Part shown: piece after piece, positions 49,296 to 61,839 of the stretch | How positions within the stretch are numbered: position 1 is the stretch's first letter | Layout of the letters: every line of letters begins with the position of its first letter | DNA from: Azadirachta indica | Lineage: Eukaryota > Streptophyta > Magnoliopsida > Sapindales > Meliaceae | DNA length: 64,000 nt | Direction: 5' to 3' | Assembly (NCBI GenBank): GCA_022749755.1 | Contig: CM040448.1 | Coordinates: forward strand, 14,862,169 to 14,926,168 | The notes under the pieces: model-generated | The model's input: the letters and a program-made list of their open reading frames with translations, nothing else | Told to the model about the DNA's origin: nothing | Databases searched by the model: none | Translations under genes and position numbers: made by a program

Positions 49296-51440
49296 TTGTT
49301 AAGAAAATTGATTGCTTCTTGTAATGGTGAATGTAATCCATTTCGTTGCTTCATTGCTAATGAGCTCAAGAAAACACAAAAGGCTACAATTGGCAGAAAA
49401 GTTATACAAAGTGCATTTCTCTATGCATTGTTCCATAGTGCTCTCGGAGACTGGCCAACTTTTGTGATGAAGTTTGCAGATTATGAAGACCAATATCTTC
49501 TTAACGACATTATGTTCGCATTACAAATGTTTCATAAATTATTATTATTTTTTTTAAAGTTTTGGATTCTGCTCAGAGGCTCAAGAACATAGTAATGAGA
49601 AAATAAATACTGCCAAATTTCTTGTGTTTGCCAAAATCGGAAGCGAAGTCTGGGTGTATGAACTTCCAAATTTACTCATTCTGTTGCTTTTGTACTTATG
49701 AGGCCTGAAAATATGCGGTTTAATAGTCATCATTAAACGTCCCAAAACACTGGATTCAGAAGTGAATATCAAGCATTGAATAAAGAGAACAGACTCTAGG
49801 CGGTCAATCTGCAGTCACTGTGTTGGTACATGCTGCCAACTTCCTTAAAAGCAGATTGATTCTGCCGTTCTGCAATAAGATATGCATGGCACCAAATAAT
49901 TCACATAATCATACATCAGAATATAATTCTTATGAAGAGAACTCAAAAGGGCACAAGCCAACCAAATAGATGTTAAGTCATGGATGTGAAATGTAATAAA
50001 CAGATAGATGGAGAATTGTCCCATCAAAAAGTTCACACACGCACAAAACACACACACATATACATAATGTCAAGTGTAAATTTTTCCACCCAAAGAACCG
50101 TAACCTCATCCAACTCAATGCAATAATGGAATAGGCGCACTTGCCAGCAACAAAAACCATATGCACGAATCCAGAACCTCAGATGAGATGACAGGAAGTA
50201 AGCATCCCGTAAGAAAAGTCAATTTATTGAATTCATTCAAGTTGAGCCCATAGAGGATGCAGCTGCAGATTTGCTCCATGAGCATTACACCTTCACATGT
50301 CTTCCCACGTACATGGTAGTGTAGTTTCAGTACCTTGCCAATTCTTTCTATCTTTTCTTTTTACCCCCATTTTCTGACTTCCATTTAGCAGAATAGCACC
50401 TCAAATACACAGAAATGGCATAGCTAGTTTCCGTAAAATCTACCCTGCCTGCTACTTAGTTACCTTGTACCTTCAGGTTTTCATGAAGAGATTTGAAAAA
50501 AATTCATATTCTTTTCTATTTCTTTAGCGTAACTACTAAGCTTTCTAAACGTACTACTTGTTTCCGTGCCACACAATTACATCAATTAGATTAAAGAGAC
50601 AGCAATAAGGTCCCTAAATTGCACGTTTTACTGAGTAACAGATAAAGAGACTAACATGTCAATACAAACCTTTAAAATTTTTCTCAGAGGGTGGTATGCT
50701 TCATTACCACCATTCTCTTCACTTGCCTGAATATCCAAGTGCCATAAATGATTTTAGACTAAAATATGTCTTTCACCACAAATACATAGTTAATTTGTAT
50801 TGAGGTATGTTTTGCTTCAATAATATACCTGAAAAGTGTGCCTAATGAGGTTGTAGATTAAATCCACAAAGTATGCGTTGGCTCCTTCAACAAGAGAAGA
50901 TGCTAGCTCCAGTATGGAAGACCTTTTCAGAAAGCTAATATCCAGAACACAATGTCATCAATCTATCTACTACCAGGAGATTGCGCTAGAGATAGCTAAT
51001 GCAAATTGCACATCTCAATGTTGGATTCTCTAGGCCAATTGCTTTTAGAATAATGCTCAAACCATCAAATGCTTTCCTCTGTGAAGAAAATGTTCTCACA
51101 TTATATGATTTGTCAATTCTGAATCTATTCAGACGGCGAAACCCACTCTAAAGAAAAGGTGATTCTAATGGGAAATGTGATGTTTACACTTTCCGTATAT
51201 TCCTATTCGAGCTTTTGACTGGGCAGAGAACAAGTAAAGCAATTTTGTTGATGTTTTGAAAAGAATAGGTTCAACAAGATAGTAAGTCCTATGATCACTG
51301 GAGACGGATTACGCTCAGCAAAGGAGCAAAACTTAAAAGCTTTTACCGATCTAGCATTTAGTAGTCTTTTTGTATTGGCAGAAGATAGACCAACAATTGT
51401 AGCTCTAGCAAAACAGTCCGCTGATATTACATTGAATAGA
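49296..51440 (+). pseudogene. ZED1-related / WAK-like kinase remnant (two ends)
   Basis: At 49296 the frame reads LRKLIASCNGECNPFRCFIA, then NELKKTQKAT. This matches the juxtamembrane start of ZRK-type kinases (a KLIASCNGKxNPIRxFSAxEL-like pattern). At about 51165-51225 the sequence reads NGKCDVYTFRIFLFELLTGQ, the kinase subdomain IX region, and at about 51320-51420 EQNLKAFTDLAFSSLFVLAE followed by DRPTIVAL, the end of the kinase fold. The middle, with glycine loop and catalytic loop, is not recognisable in the intervening 1.6 kb. ZRK proteins are pseudokinase partners of the NLR ZAR1, but whether this belongs to ZRK or WAK-like proteins is not settled by these fragments. Confidence 0.6.
50570..50855 (+). 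repeat. Direct repeat, copy 1 (270-285 bp)
   Basis: It matches 52140-52405 in order: aattacatcaa, aataaggtccctaaatt, acctttaaaat, gtatgcttcatta, cacttgcctgaa, agatgattttaaac or a variant, and tgtgc(c/t)taatga. The copies are about 1.57 kb apart. Confidence 0.75.
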
Positions 51441-52139
51441 TCCTATAACATAATCTGTCTTAGTTTGTGTATCCAAGACCAGTACATCTTATTTCTGCAT
51501 TGTCTTTGTGAATCTACAAAGACTGGTGCATGTTTTCATTCCCGACCACATCCCTGCTCTGTTAGCAGGGCATGAAGTGCCAAATTCTTTTCATGCTCCG
51601 CAAAAGCAGTTCCAGTTTTGACAGCATGAAGATTCGGATCATCTATGTTTAAGTAATGCACGATGTTTTGTAGAACCAGTTATCAACGCTGCAATATAAA
51701 GACCACTCAATTTTATACAGAAAGAAAGCCTCGTGAAGGTCTAGAGAAAAGAAAAAATGGAGAAGAAAAGAAAAAATGGAGATGAAAGAAAAATGTAGGG
51801 GAAGAAAAGAAGAGGAACTCAGCAAGAGCAAGATGAATACTCTTATCTCACATCTATATGTTGCTCCCTTCTTTCATCATCCAGATGAACAGCAATTCCG
51901 ACAAGTGGGAAACCAAAGGCCTTATACTATCATTTTACTGCCAACAATTGTAGAAATAATATATTTCTCAAAACAATATAAGCTCAAATGAATTATCTAA
52001 CCTTCAAAGCATGAACCAGAAGAATGTGGAAAGATGCAAAACGAATCCTGGGGGATGCAACATCTGCAACAGATTAATGGCCAAGTAGGAAATCATTCAG
52101 CTCCTCATATCTGGTAGCAAAAAATCAAGCATGTTCCTG
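51441..52139. other. Non-coding DNA downstream of the ZRK-like remnant
   Basis: No gene is recognised. A purine-rich stretch at about 51740-51830 contains a 17-bp direct repeat (gaaaagaaaaaatggag, twice). Confidence 0.4.
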
Positions 52140-52405
52140 TGCCATACAATTACATCAAGGAGACAAAATAAGGTCCCTAAATTAACATAAAGAGTACCAA
52201 GGTGTCAATACAGACCTTTAAAATGTTGCTTAGCGTGTAGTATGCTTCATTATGACCAATCTTATCACTTGCCTGAACATCCAAGCGCCACAGATGATTT
52301 TAAACGAAAAACATATCTTTAATCACAAATGTATAGTTATTTTGTACCAAGGGTATATTTTGTTTCAATAATACACAGAAAAGTGTGCTTAATGAAGTTA
52401 ATTTG
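52140..52405 (+). repeat. Direct repeat, copy 2
   Basis: Partner of 50570-50855. Small indels and substitutions separate them. It may mark a duplication that included part of the ZRK-like locus, but no second kinase fragment is visible. Confidence 0.75.
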
Positions 52406-53659
52406 GAAGTTTATCCGAGTTGTGTGTAAACTAAAAGGCCAGAAAGTGCTGGTTCTTCAAGAGAAATGCGATTTTTAGCAGGAAAGGACCAATGTGATGA
52501 GATGCACAGATATATAGCTGATTTGGTTAAATAATACTGCAGTTCTCTAAATTCTCTAAATACAGTATGGTAGTAACTGCATGTTTGTTAGTGCCAAACA
52601 CATAAAAATATTTATTATCAACTTCTAATGCAGCCTATGCATGCATATATTTCTTGTACATTGTTCCAGCTAACCAAAAATGGAAATTTTTTAACAATAA
52701 TAGAACATCCCTATAGACTCTTCCAAAGGAAGTATAACTGGATTGTTCCACAAGGTTGATGCTTCTTGTTATGTCATTACATGAAAACTTAAAATGCTAC
52801 AGCAATTATTTCGAAAAGAAAAAAGAAGAGATTTGATGGAAAAGGATGAGATGCTAAGTATGAGAATATTTCTATTGCCTTACAGGTCATCTTTCTTCAC
52901 CTAAGAGTCTGCACTCAAATTTGAATGGCCTCTTCATGTGTTCACAAGCGCAAGATGCAAATTACAATGCTAGCTAGGATAAAAATTGACATATAAATCA
53001 AGCACTTTACACGAACAGCACAGTTTATAGCCTTTCAACATGTCAGATATGATTTTAGGACTTTCCTCCTAAGGAAATAAGACATCAGTGGAGTTCATAT
53101 TGAAAGAGAACAAACGGTGCACAGAACCACTGCTTTCAATTCAGATAACTTTTATGACCATGAATTAATGGACAAGCACCGAGCAATAGTTTCTAAAGCA
53201 TTGAATGCTGCTTCTGATGTTTTCTACTCCAATGCTTTTGCAGCATGATTTGCCCAAGGAAAACCACCTAATTAGTCATCAACTCAGTTAAATTAACTTT
53301 GAAGAACTAGCAGGCAGACACAAACTAAAGAGGGCAAGAGACACAAAAGTGCAATGTAATTATACTCATAAGGATGTCTACCGCAGAACTAGCAAGATTA
53401 ACTCGCAAAACATATAGACTATTAGCAATCCATGGTGGGAAACTTTAGCATACCCAGAATACATAATCAATTACATATCAGACCTATGGCTTCGAGATTC
53501 AAATATGCGTGCGCTAGAAAATCAATTCTTGAGAAATATAAGGTTTCCACAAGTGAATTTGAAATCTATAAACATGAGAAATCCCATAACCTCTTTTAGC
53601 CCACAAGCGGTTGCCAATCAAAAAAGTGCTAGACCTCATGAAAGAAACACTAACCTGCC
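52406..53659. other. Non-coding DNA
   Basis: More balanced in base composition than most spacers here, but I see no gene family signature. Reading frames are short and unsupported. Confidence 0.4.
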
Positions 53660-54160
53660 CTCAACCAGTACAAAAACAAACTCACCATAATCGTCCAGAC
53701 TTACTTCTATCACAATTAAATCTGGCTTCAGTAGGACTCTGTTTTAGATTTATTTTCTATATTCAACTTACACTCATATAATCAAAAACAGTTTTTTGAT
53801 ATTTTCAGTGTAATAACTCTTTCCCGTTCGAGGTAAACCAACTAGCACCAAACATAAAACCAAGACCAGAATCATCTGCATTCACAGAAATCAGCATCTG
53901 ATTGACTACCCTAAAATGTGAGTTCAAATACCGCAAATTTCCTATAATTTCCAAATCAATAATTAAAAAAATATTTTTAAAAGACAAAAAATAATTTTCA
54001 GTAACAATTAAATTAACAAATACCACACGTACCTGTCACATCCAATGGAAACAATTTAGGAAAGTTGTCAAAACGGCTGCAATGGTACTCTCTTTGGCGC
54101 CTAAATCTCACTCATTCCACAGCATCTACTTACATTGCAAGCAATTCAGTAGAGCTTCCT
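53660..54160 (+). repeat. Orphan copy of the NAC-C upstream region
   Basis: It is collinear with 46880-47660 with several deletions. Shared motifs include caaaaacaaactcacc, aaatctggcttcagta, cagtaacaatta, and ctctctttggcgcctaaatc. No NAC coding sequence follows it, so only the upstream part was copied or kept. Confidence 0.7.
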
Positions 54161-55456
54161 AATCCTGAGTAGCAATTCACCGTATCCACCATTTTGCAGC
54201 TTTGGTTCCTCCACGGGGATTCTCTAGTGTCTACACATATTAAGCTAAAATCGATAACTCAATGCATCAAATATAAGTATAAATGAATATACAAAGTATG
54301 ATTATATGTAACAACAGATTAGTAGGTGCATTGCGAAGATACCTTGGAATTATTTTGAGGAAAGAAATTGAAGCTGGGCTTTGTTTATAAGCTGATCTGT
54401 ACGTCTACATTAAGCAGGTACAACTCACATCATGAATAAATGTTATTGCTGGCATCAGCCCACGTCAACCCCATGTGGGCAAAGTATGTGTTGCAAGATA
54501 TTGTACATCCCTTTCTGGTTAAGTACTTTCACATTGAGTCTTTCAGCTCTCAACTCATAATATTTATTAAACAAATTATTTAATCAATTTCATGATGATT
54601 AATCCTTATTAATTAACAATATATAGAACAAGAAAACTGAAAGCCCTTAATTAACTAAACTAGGTTAAAGGTAAAAATATCACAATCATAATTGATTCAT
54701 TTATTTGTTGGTGAATGTTGATAAGGCTCTTATCCAAATCGTTTCTTTACGGAATTATAATATTATGGCTTTTCTTATTATTATTTAATAATGAGTAACA
54801 AAGGCACACATATATTCTAGGTCGCAATTTGTTACATTTGAAAATAGTTCGCATGATGGTAATCCGGAAATTTATGTAAAAATTTTGCCAAAATTATTAT
54901 GTGAAAATTCTGAAGCTTCATAGAAAGAATTAAGATCATGATCTTATTGATCAAGAAGACTTTAGCTCTCTTTTGGCGTTAGAATATTGGAAGATATTTT
55001 TGACTGGGTATGCAAGTAGGGTGATTGATAACGGGAGTTGTTGTTGGGCAGTGCTGTACCATCAGTTCAAGCGACTATCAATGGATTGAGGGAGACAATT
55101 GACAAGTATGGAGAGAGAGAGGGACTTAGAAATTGAATGTAATTTTGCTTGACTTACTTGAAGACTGACTTGCATTGCAAAATATCTTGAGTCCTTGTCA
55201 TTGACAACTATTATTTTATCATACAACCGCTCATTATTTACGAATTTTGGTACTCCATTAATAAGAAGCGCAGAACGCAGGTACACAATATATCAGTGTT
55301 ACAGTGTTGACATCAAAGAAATTAAAATTTTCGCTGCTCCCACGCTCACGCACAGCATCAAAGATCAAACTTCTCAATTTCCACAAGTGATGGCTTTACT
55401 TTAAGCAATTGGAGATAGCACATATGACTGGACCTTAACAATAACTGCATACTGCT
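54161..55456. other. Intergenic region upstream of the RLP gene
   Basis: No gene is recognised. The reading frames near 55062-55404 have no family signature. It ends at the presumed RLP promoter. Confidence 0.4.
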
Positions 55457-55464
55457 TATAAAAG
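55457..55464 (+). promoter_or_regulatory. Candidate TATA box of the RLP gene
   Basis: TATAAAAG lies 135 bp upstream of the RLP ATG (55599), in the context ctgcttataaaagcaacgc. Transcription would start about 30 bp further on, giving a 5' UTR of about 100 bp that contains the CTT repeat. This is a sequence-based guess without expression data. Confidence 0.55.
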
Positions 55465-55508
55465 CAACGCAGATTCACTACCATACTTACCAATAACCAA
55501 AACTACTG

Positions 55509-55541
55509 CTTCTTCTTCTTCTTCTTCTTCTTCTTCTTCTT
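55509..55541 (+). repeat. (CTT)n microsatellite in the RLP 5' UTR
   Basis: About eleven uninterrupted CTT units, located between the candidate TATA box and the ATG. Such pyrimidine repeats are common in plant 5' leaders. Confidence 0.93.
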
Positions 55542-55598
55542 CATCCTAGCTGCTTTGCTCATCTTAATTAGAGAGCTTAATAGAATTAAACATTATAT

Positions 55599-58500
55599 AT
55601 GGGGAACTTATCCCTATGTTTCTTTGCATTTATGTACTTAGTTTCTTCCTCCTTACCCTTTCACACTGCAGCATTTACTCACTTTCCTTCTTCATCTCTG
55701 CATCCGATCTGCCATGATCAGGAGCGCTCTGCCTTGTTGAAATTCAAAGACAGCCTTATCATTGATCAGTTTGCTTCTCTTGATCCTTCTGCTTATCCGA
55801 AGGTTGCTTCATGGGAGCCCGATAAAGAAAATAGTAACTGCTGCTTGTGGGACGGCATCGAATGCGATGAAGAAACTGGTCATGTTGTCGGGGTTGATCT
55901 CAGTAGTAGTTTTCTCTATTGTTCTATCAACTCTACCAGCAGCCTCTTCGACTTAGTTCATCTTCAATGGCTTAATCTTGCTGATAATAATTTCGATTTA
56001 TCTACAATTCCATCCGGGATCATTAACTTTACGACATTATCGCATCTGAACCTCTCTTTTTCTGGCTTTTCGGGTCAAATACCAAGGGAGATACTAGAGC
56101 TCTCCAAGTTGGCTTTCCTTGATTTATCATATAATGATGATTTGGAGCTCCAAAACCCCAATCTAAACGATCTTGTTGGGAATCTATTCAATCTGAATGT
56201 GCTTGATCTCAGTAGGGTGAAGATTTCCTCTCCAATACCGCCTGCATTGACAAATTTATCTTCCTTGACATTTTTATCATTTAGAAGGTGCGGATTGCAA
56301 GGTAAGTTACCGCACATATTTTCCGATTAATTAATCTTTAAGTTCTCAATAAAAAATCTTAAAGCATTATTCTCTCTCTTTTTTTTTTTTTTTCCTAATG
56401 ATCTCTAAGTCAAAGCTTAGAGAGAATTTATTAAAAATAAAAAGCATTATTCTCTTTACTTACATGTTGGAGCCACCTCCTTAATTTTCAGGAAAAATTC
56501 TGTCTTCACTTGCCGATCTTACCAAGCTCGAGCATCTAGACCTTTCATATAATGGATTTTCAGGTGAGCTGCCGGCTTCATTTGGTAATCTTACCCAGCT
56601 CAGTTATTTGTCAATTTCTGGCAACAATAACTCACCCATTCGGACCTCTTATTCATTGTCTTGGATTGCTAATCTTCAAAACCTCACCTATTTGGCCCTC
56701 TCAAATAGCAGTTTAACTGGTGAGATCCCGTCTGCGCTCATGAACCTAACACAGCTTACTAAGTTAGATCTGAGCTATAACCAATTAACTGGTCCAATCC
56801 CAGCTTGGTTGGTGAACTTCAACAAACTAAGATCACTTATCTTAGATTCCAATAAACTCTCTGGAAATATCCCATTTGCAATTAAAAACTTAACCCAATT
56901 GCAGCATTTGAGTCTTTTTTATCTAATAGATTGGAAGGCTCCATTCCTATTTCTATCTTTGAGCTCGAGGATCTTCAACAGCTTAGCCTTTCCTTTAACA
57001 ATTTGAGTGGCACAGTGGATCTAAGCATGTTCAATCTTCACTTGAAAAGTTTGGAAATACTAGAGCTCTCGTCAAACAACTTGTCATTGCTTACCGGAGC
57101 CACTGTTAATATCAATTCGCAGAAATTCACGACTATAGGATTCAGTTCATGCAACCTTAGCAATTTCCCATATTTTCTGCACAACCAAGATCAATTATTG
57201 TCGCTGGATCTTTCCTCCAACAAGATAGCTGGCCAAGTACCTGCATGGTTCCTGAATGTTGCTACAAATAGTTTGGAATATTTGAACCTTTCATCTAATC
57301 AATTGACAAGCTTTGGGCATAAGCTTAATGTTCTTCCATGGACTGGTCTAGATACTTTAGACCTTAGCTTCAATAAGCTGCAAGGACAACTCCCAGTTCC
57401 ATCGGGGCTCATGTTTTCCTATATTGTTTCAAACAATGAGTTGACAGGGCATGTTCCACCTCGATTATGCAATGCGAACAAACTTGGAGCTCTTGATTTG
57501 TCTTACAATAACTTAAGCGGCATGCTTCCAAAATGTTTGGGAAATTTCGGTCAGGAGTTGTCGATATTAAAACTGAAAGGTAACAATTTTCATGGAAGCA
57601 TTCCTCAAACCTTCATGAACAGTTCAAAGCTGATGATGATTGATTTAAGCAATAATTCATTCCAAGGAAGAATACCTCAATCACTAGCCAATTGCGTGCA
57701 GCTAAAATTTCTTAACCTTGGAAATAACCAAATAACTGATTTCTTTCCTTCTTGGTTGGGAACTCTTCCAGTGTTAGAGGTCCTCGTTTTAAAATTCAAC
57801 AAACTTTATGGAATAATAGAGGACCCCAAGACAGAACTCGAGTTTCCAAAATTGCGCATTATAGATCTCTCTCATAATAGATTTACAGGTAATCTTCCAG
57901 CAAAGTCCTTTTGGTGTTGGAATGCCATGAAAGACACCAATCCAAGTAAGCTAACATATTTGCATGAAACATTCTTGCCACCCTCTCATCCTGTGGGTCC
58001 CTTATTTGGTTCTTTCGATTATTCACTCATATTGAGTAACAAAGGCATAGACATGGAATATGAAAAGCTCTCAAATTTGATCACAGCAATAATTCTCTCC
58101 AGCAACGAATTTGTAGGAGAGATTCCAATATCAATTGCAAGTTTAAAAGGGCTTCGAACTCTCAACCTTTCCAACAACAATCTCGAAGGTCATATTCCAT
58201 CATCTTTGGGTAACCTTACTGTAGTAGAATCATTGGACCTCTCCAACAACAAGTTCTCGGGTGAAATTCCTCAACGGCTAGGAGAGCTTACAGCACTTGC
58301 AGTCTTTGATGTGTCAAATAACTATCTTACAGGACCAATACCTGGAGGAACACAATTCACCACATTCAATCGTAGTTCATTTGATGGAAATCCAGGACTA
58401 TGTGGAGAACCTTTGTTGAAAAAGTGTGAAAAATCTGAGACCCCGGAGGAAGAAGAACCACAATCAAAATCTCCATTTGCATTTAGTTGGAAAATAGTTG

Positions 58501-58640
58501 TAATTGGATATGCATGTGGAACAATAATAGGAGTGGTTCTTGGGCACATCTTCAGCACAAGGAAACAAGAATGGCTTGTAATGACTTTTCGACTGCCGCT
58601 AAAAACTACAGCTAGGAGGAAGAGGAGACGCAGGAATTAG
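55599..58640 (+). CDS. LRR receptor-like protein (RLP, Cf-9-like) with one intron and one frameshift
   Basis: Cell-surface receptor without kinase, a family that acts with SOBIR1-type adaptor kinases in immunity or development. Exon 1 (55599-56301) has a signal peptide (MGNLSLCFFAFMYLVSSSLP), an LRRNT with CHDQERSALLKFKDSL and CCLWDGIECDEETGHVVGVD, then the first LRRs. It ends GLQ before a good donor (AAG/GTAAGT). Acceptor ttttcag is at 56491, and exon 2 resumes as GKILSSLADLTKLEHLDLSY. A 1-nt deletion or 2-nt insertion near 56920 (agtcttttttatct) shifts the frame, and the similarity continues from 56931 in the next frame. The remainder encodes many LRRs, the island domain (SNKGIDMEYEKLSN), four closing LRRs, GNPGLCGEPLLKKC, a TM helix (VVIGYACGTIIGVVLGHIF) and a short basic tail. 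Apart from the shift it looks intact. Confidence 0.88.
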
Positions 58641-58666
58641 TTTTTCTATGAAAAACAGTTGGTATA

Positions 58667-58766
58667 NNNNNNNNNNNNNNNNNNNNNNNNNNNNNNNNNN
58701 NNNNNNNNNNNNNNNNNNNNNNNNNNNNNNNNNNNNNNNNNNNNNNNNNNNNNNNNNNNNNNNNNN
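58667..58766. other. Assembly gap (100 N)
   Basis: A run of exactly 100 N is the usual placeholder for a gap of unknown size. It begins 26 bp after the RLP stop and hides the left end of copia-4, including its 3' LTR and any target-site duplication. Confidence 0.99.
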
Positions 58767-61720
58767 TTTTCTTTAAGCTTTTCAAATCTGGTTTTAGGCA
58801 AAGTTTTAGTTAGAATATCTGCCATCTGTTCTTTAGACGTACATTGAATGAGGCACACTTCCTTATCCTTTTCTACTTCTCTCAAAAATTGAAACCTAAC
58901 CTTCATATGCTTAGTTTTCCCATGCTGCACTGGATTTTATGCAATAGCAATAGCTGACTTGCTATCACAAAAGATTGGACTAGCATTGGTCTGTTTGAAG
59001 CCTAAATCAATGAGTATTTTTCTTAACCAAATGCATTGATTTGCACCTACTGCAGCTGCAATAAACTCTACTTTAGCAATAGCAATCAACATCTTGCTTT
59101 TTAGAACACCAGGAAAACATTCCAAAATCAATTGAAAACACATAACCTGAAGTGCTTTTTCCATCATCAACATAATCAGCCCAATCATTGTCTATATAGC
59201 CAAACAAACTCGGTTCTCTTTTAGGTCTAAACCAAATACCAAAGTCGTATGTGCCTTTCAAATACCTCAACACCATTCGACCAACTCCAAAATGCACTTG
59301 ATTCATATTTTGCATAAATCTTGAAAGTAAACTAGCTGCAAACATAATGTCAGGTCTTATTGCAGTCAAATACAATAAACTTTCCACAAGGCTTCTATAA
59401 CGGAATGTATTAGCTCTTGCATCTCTATCAAACTTGGACAACTTTTGATTCACTATAAGTGGTGTGCTTAGAGGTTTACAATACTGCATTCGGAACTTCT
59501 TTAGCAGATTAATGACATATGATTGCTGTGACACAAAAATTCCTTCAGTGGTTTGATGAATTTTCAAAGCCAAGGAAGAACTTTATCTCACCTAAGTCTG
59601 TCATTTCAAACCTCTGATACAGCTGCTACTTGAAAACATTCACATCATCAATTTTGATACCAATTATTAACAAATCATCAACATATATTGACACAATTAG
59701 AGTATCAATAGAATGAGATGTTTTGATATAAAGAGTAGCATCATTACAACTCCTCCTAAAACCACAATCACAAAGAAATTCATCAATCTTGCTATACCAG
59801 GCCCTTGGTGCTTGTTTCAGGCTGTAGAGTGTCTTGTGTAGCTTATAGACTTTGTTCTCCTCTTCATTAATTTTGAAACCTTCTGGTTGCTCGGTAAAAA
59901 TCTCTTCCTTTAGATGACCATTGAGACATGCAGATTTGATATCAAGATGGAAGATTTTCCATCTATTTTTGGCAGCTAAAGTAATAAGCAATTTAATTGT
60001 ATTAAGCCTGGCAACAGGAGCAAAAATGTCTCCATAATCAGTACCTGGCTGTTGAGCATATCCTTTCACAACAAGCCTTGTTTTACGCTTGTGTATAGAG
60101 CTATCTGCATTAAACTTAATTCTATACACCCACTTTACACCAACAACTTGTTTATGCAAAAGCTTATCAACCAATTCCCAAGTTTTGTTCTTTTCTATCA
60201 TAGCAATCTCATCTCTCATAGCAGTATTCCACTCCTCACGATTGGATGCTTCCAAGAAGTTTGAAGGGCCAACCGTAGCAACATTGCACCTTACAAACAC
60301 ATTTGATAGACTACATATTCTTAGCACCAGGGAATCTGTTGTGCTTTGAACATTTGCTTCATCCTCTCTATTCATCTCTTGAACAACATCTCCATGTAAA
60401 TTTGAGCTTCTAACTTGTCCTGAAGAGGCTGGAATAATTTCAGCATCTGATTCTTGCCAACGCCATTTTGAGCTTTCATCTATCTTTACATCTCTACTAA
60501 GAACAACTTTCTTATTCTCTAAATCAAAAATTCTGTACCCCTTTACTTGATTGCTATAACCAAGAAAAATACCCTTTCTTGCCTTTTCAAAGAGCTTATC
60601 CCTCTTGACATTAGGTACATAGACGTAATATACTGATCCAAAGACTTTAAGGTGTTCAACAGAAGGTTTTAAGCCGCTCCAGGCTTTAATAGGTGTTTTC
60701 CCATCTACAACATAGGTTGGCAATTGATTTTGTAAGTATACTGAAGTGTATACAGCTTCTGCTCAGAACTTCTTAGGCAAGTTCTTCTCATGTAGCATGC
60801 TTCTTGCCATCTAGAGAAAAGTTCTATTCTTCCTTTCACACACTCCATTTTGGTGTGGTGAGTAAGGCACTGTCAATTGATGTTGAATTCCAGCATCTTC
60901 ACAGAATTTGACAAACTCATTTGAGATGTATTCCTTTCCATTATCAGTTCTTAACTTCTTCACCCTGAAACCACTTTGTGTTTCAACAAAAGACTTGAAT
61001 TTCTTAAAGTAAGAAAATGCTTCAGATTTGCTGTTCATGAAATAAACCCATGTCATTCTAGTCAAGTCATCAACAAACAAGATGAAATATTTGTTTTGGT
61101 TCAAGGATAGAGTTTGCATAGGCCTACACACATCTGAGTGCACTAGTTCTAGCTTCTCAGTAGCTCTCCACTTAGCTTGAGATGGGAAGGGAAACCTGTG
61201 GAGTTTTCCCATTTGGCAGTTTTCATAAACTTCATTACATATATTTACAGGAGACATATCATTTCTCTTACAAAAACTTCAAAGATCTGAAGTTTACATG
61301 ACCAAATCTCTTATGCCACAATCAAGACTCATCAATAACAGTTTTGCATGCAAAAGAAGTGTTTGAATGCCAATTAATAGTGAAGCTTTTATCAGTCATA
61401 GGCATAGCAACAACCTTATCTTCAAAAGAATTAGATATAACACATGACTTATCTTTAAAAAACAAAGAATATCCTTTATGCATCATTTGCCCAACACTAA
61501 GCAAGTTTTGGTCTAAATTAGGAACCAATAACACATTATTTATAAACTTGATCCCTTTTGAGGTTGGAATAGAAATTGTACCTTTTCCAACAGATTCAAT
61601 GATTTCACCATTTCTTAACCTGACTGGAATTCTGACTTAGGTATCCAAAGTGTTGAAAAATTCTGAGTTTGAAGTCATGTGATTTGTACAACCACTATCT
61701 AGTAGCCATGAAAGTTTATT
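58767..61720 (-). pseudogene. Copia-4 pol (protease to RNase H), a few stops and shifts
   Basis: From right to left: a protease motif WLLDSGCTNHMTS (near 61690-61715) with catalytic Asp kept; GAG-pre-integrase LVPNLDQNLLSVGQMM (61534-61322); integrase (61257-60811) with DVCRP, LRTDNGKEY and NGVCERKNRT, so the DDE residues are present; then two stop codons before the post-integrase and RT frame (60723-59626) with VFGSVYYVYVPNV, GVKWVYRIKF and YVDDLLI. A TAG and a shift near 59570-59625 separate RT from RNase H (59573-58767), with RPDIMFAASLLSRF and CTSKEQMADILTKTLPK. It needs only a handful of changes to be unbroken, which suggests recent insertion. Confidence 0.9.
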
Positions 61721-61839
61721 TGATGCTTCCCTTGACTAAACAGCCATAAATAAGTGATCTTCGGGTTGTTTTTCCTCTACTACATTTGCTTGCTGTTTTT
61801 GTTGGATATGTTGTGATGGAAAATGCTAATTTTGCTGCC

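Noticed and set aside
55062..55404. A gene immediately upstream of the RLP gene
   Set aside because: Frames of 69-74 codons exist on both strands, but no domain, splice signal or start context supports them.
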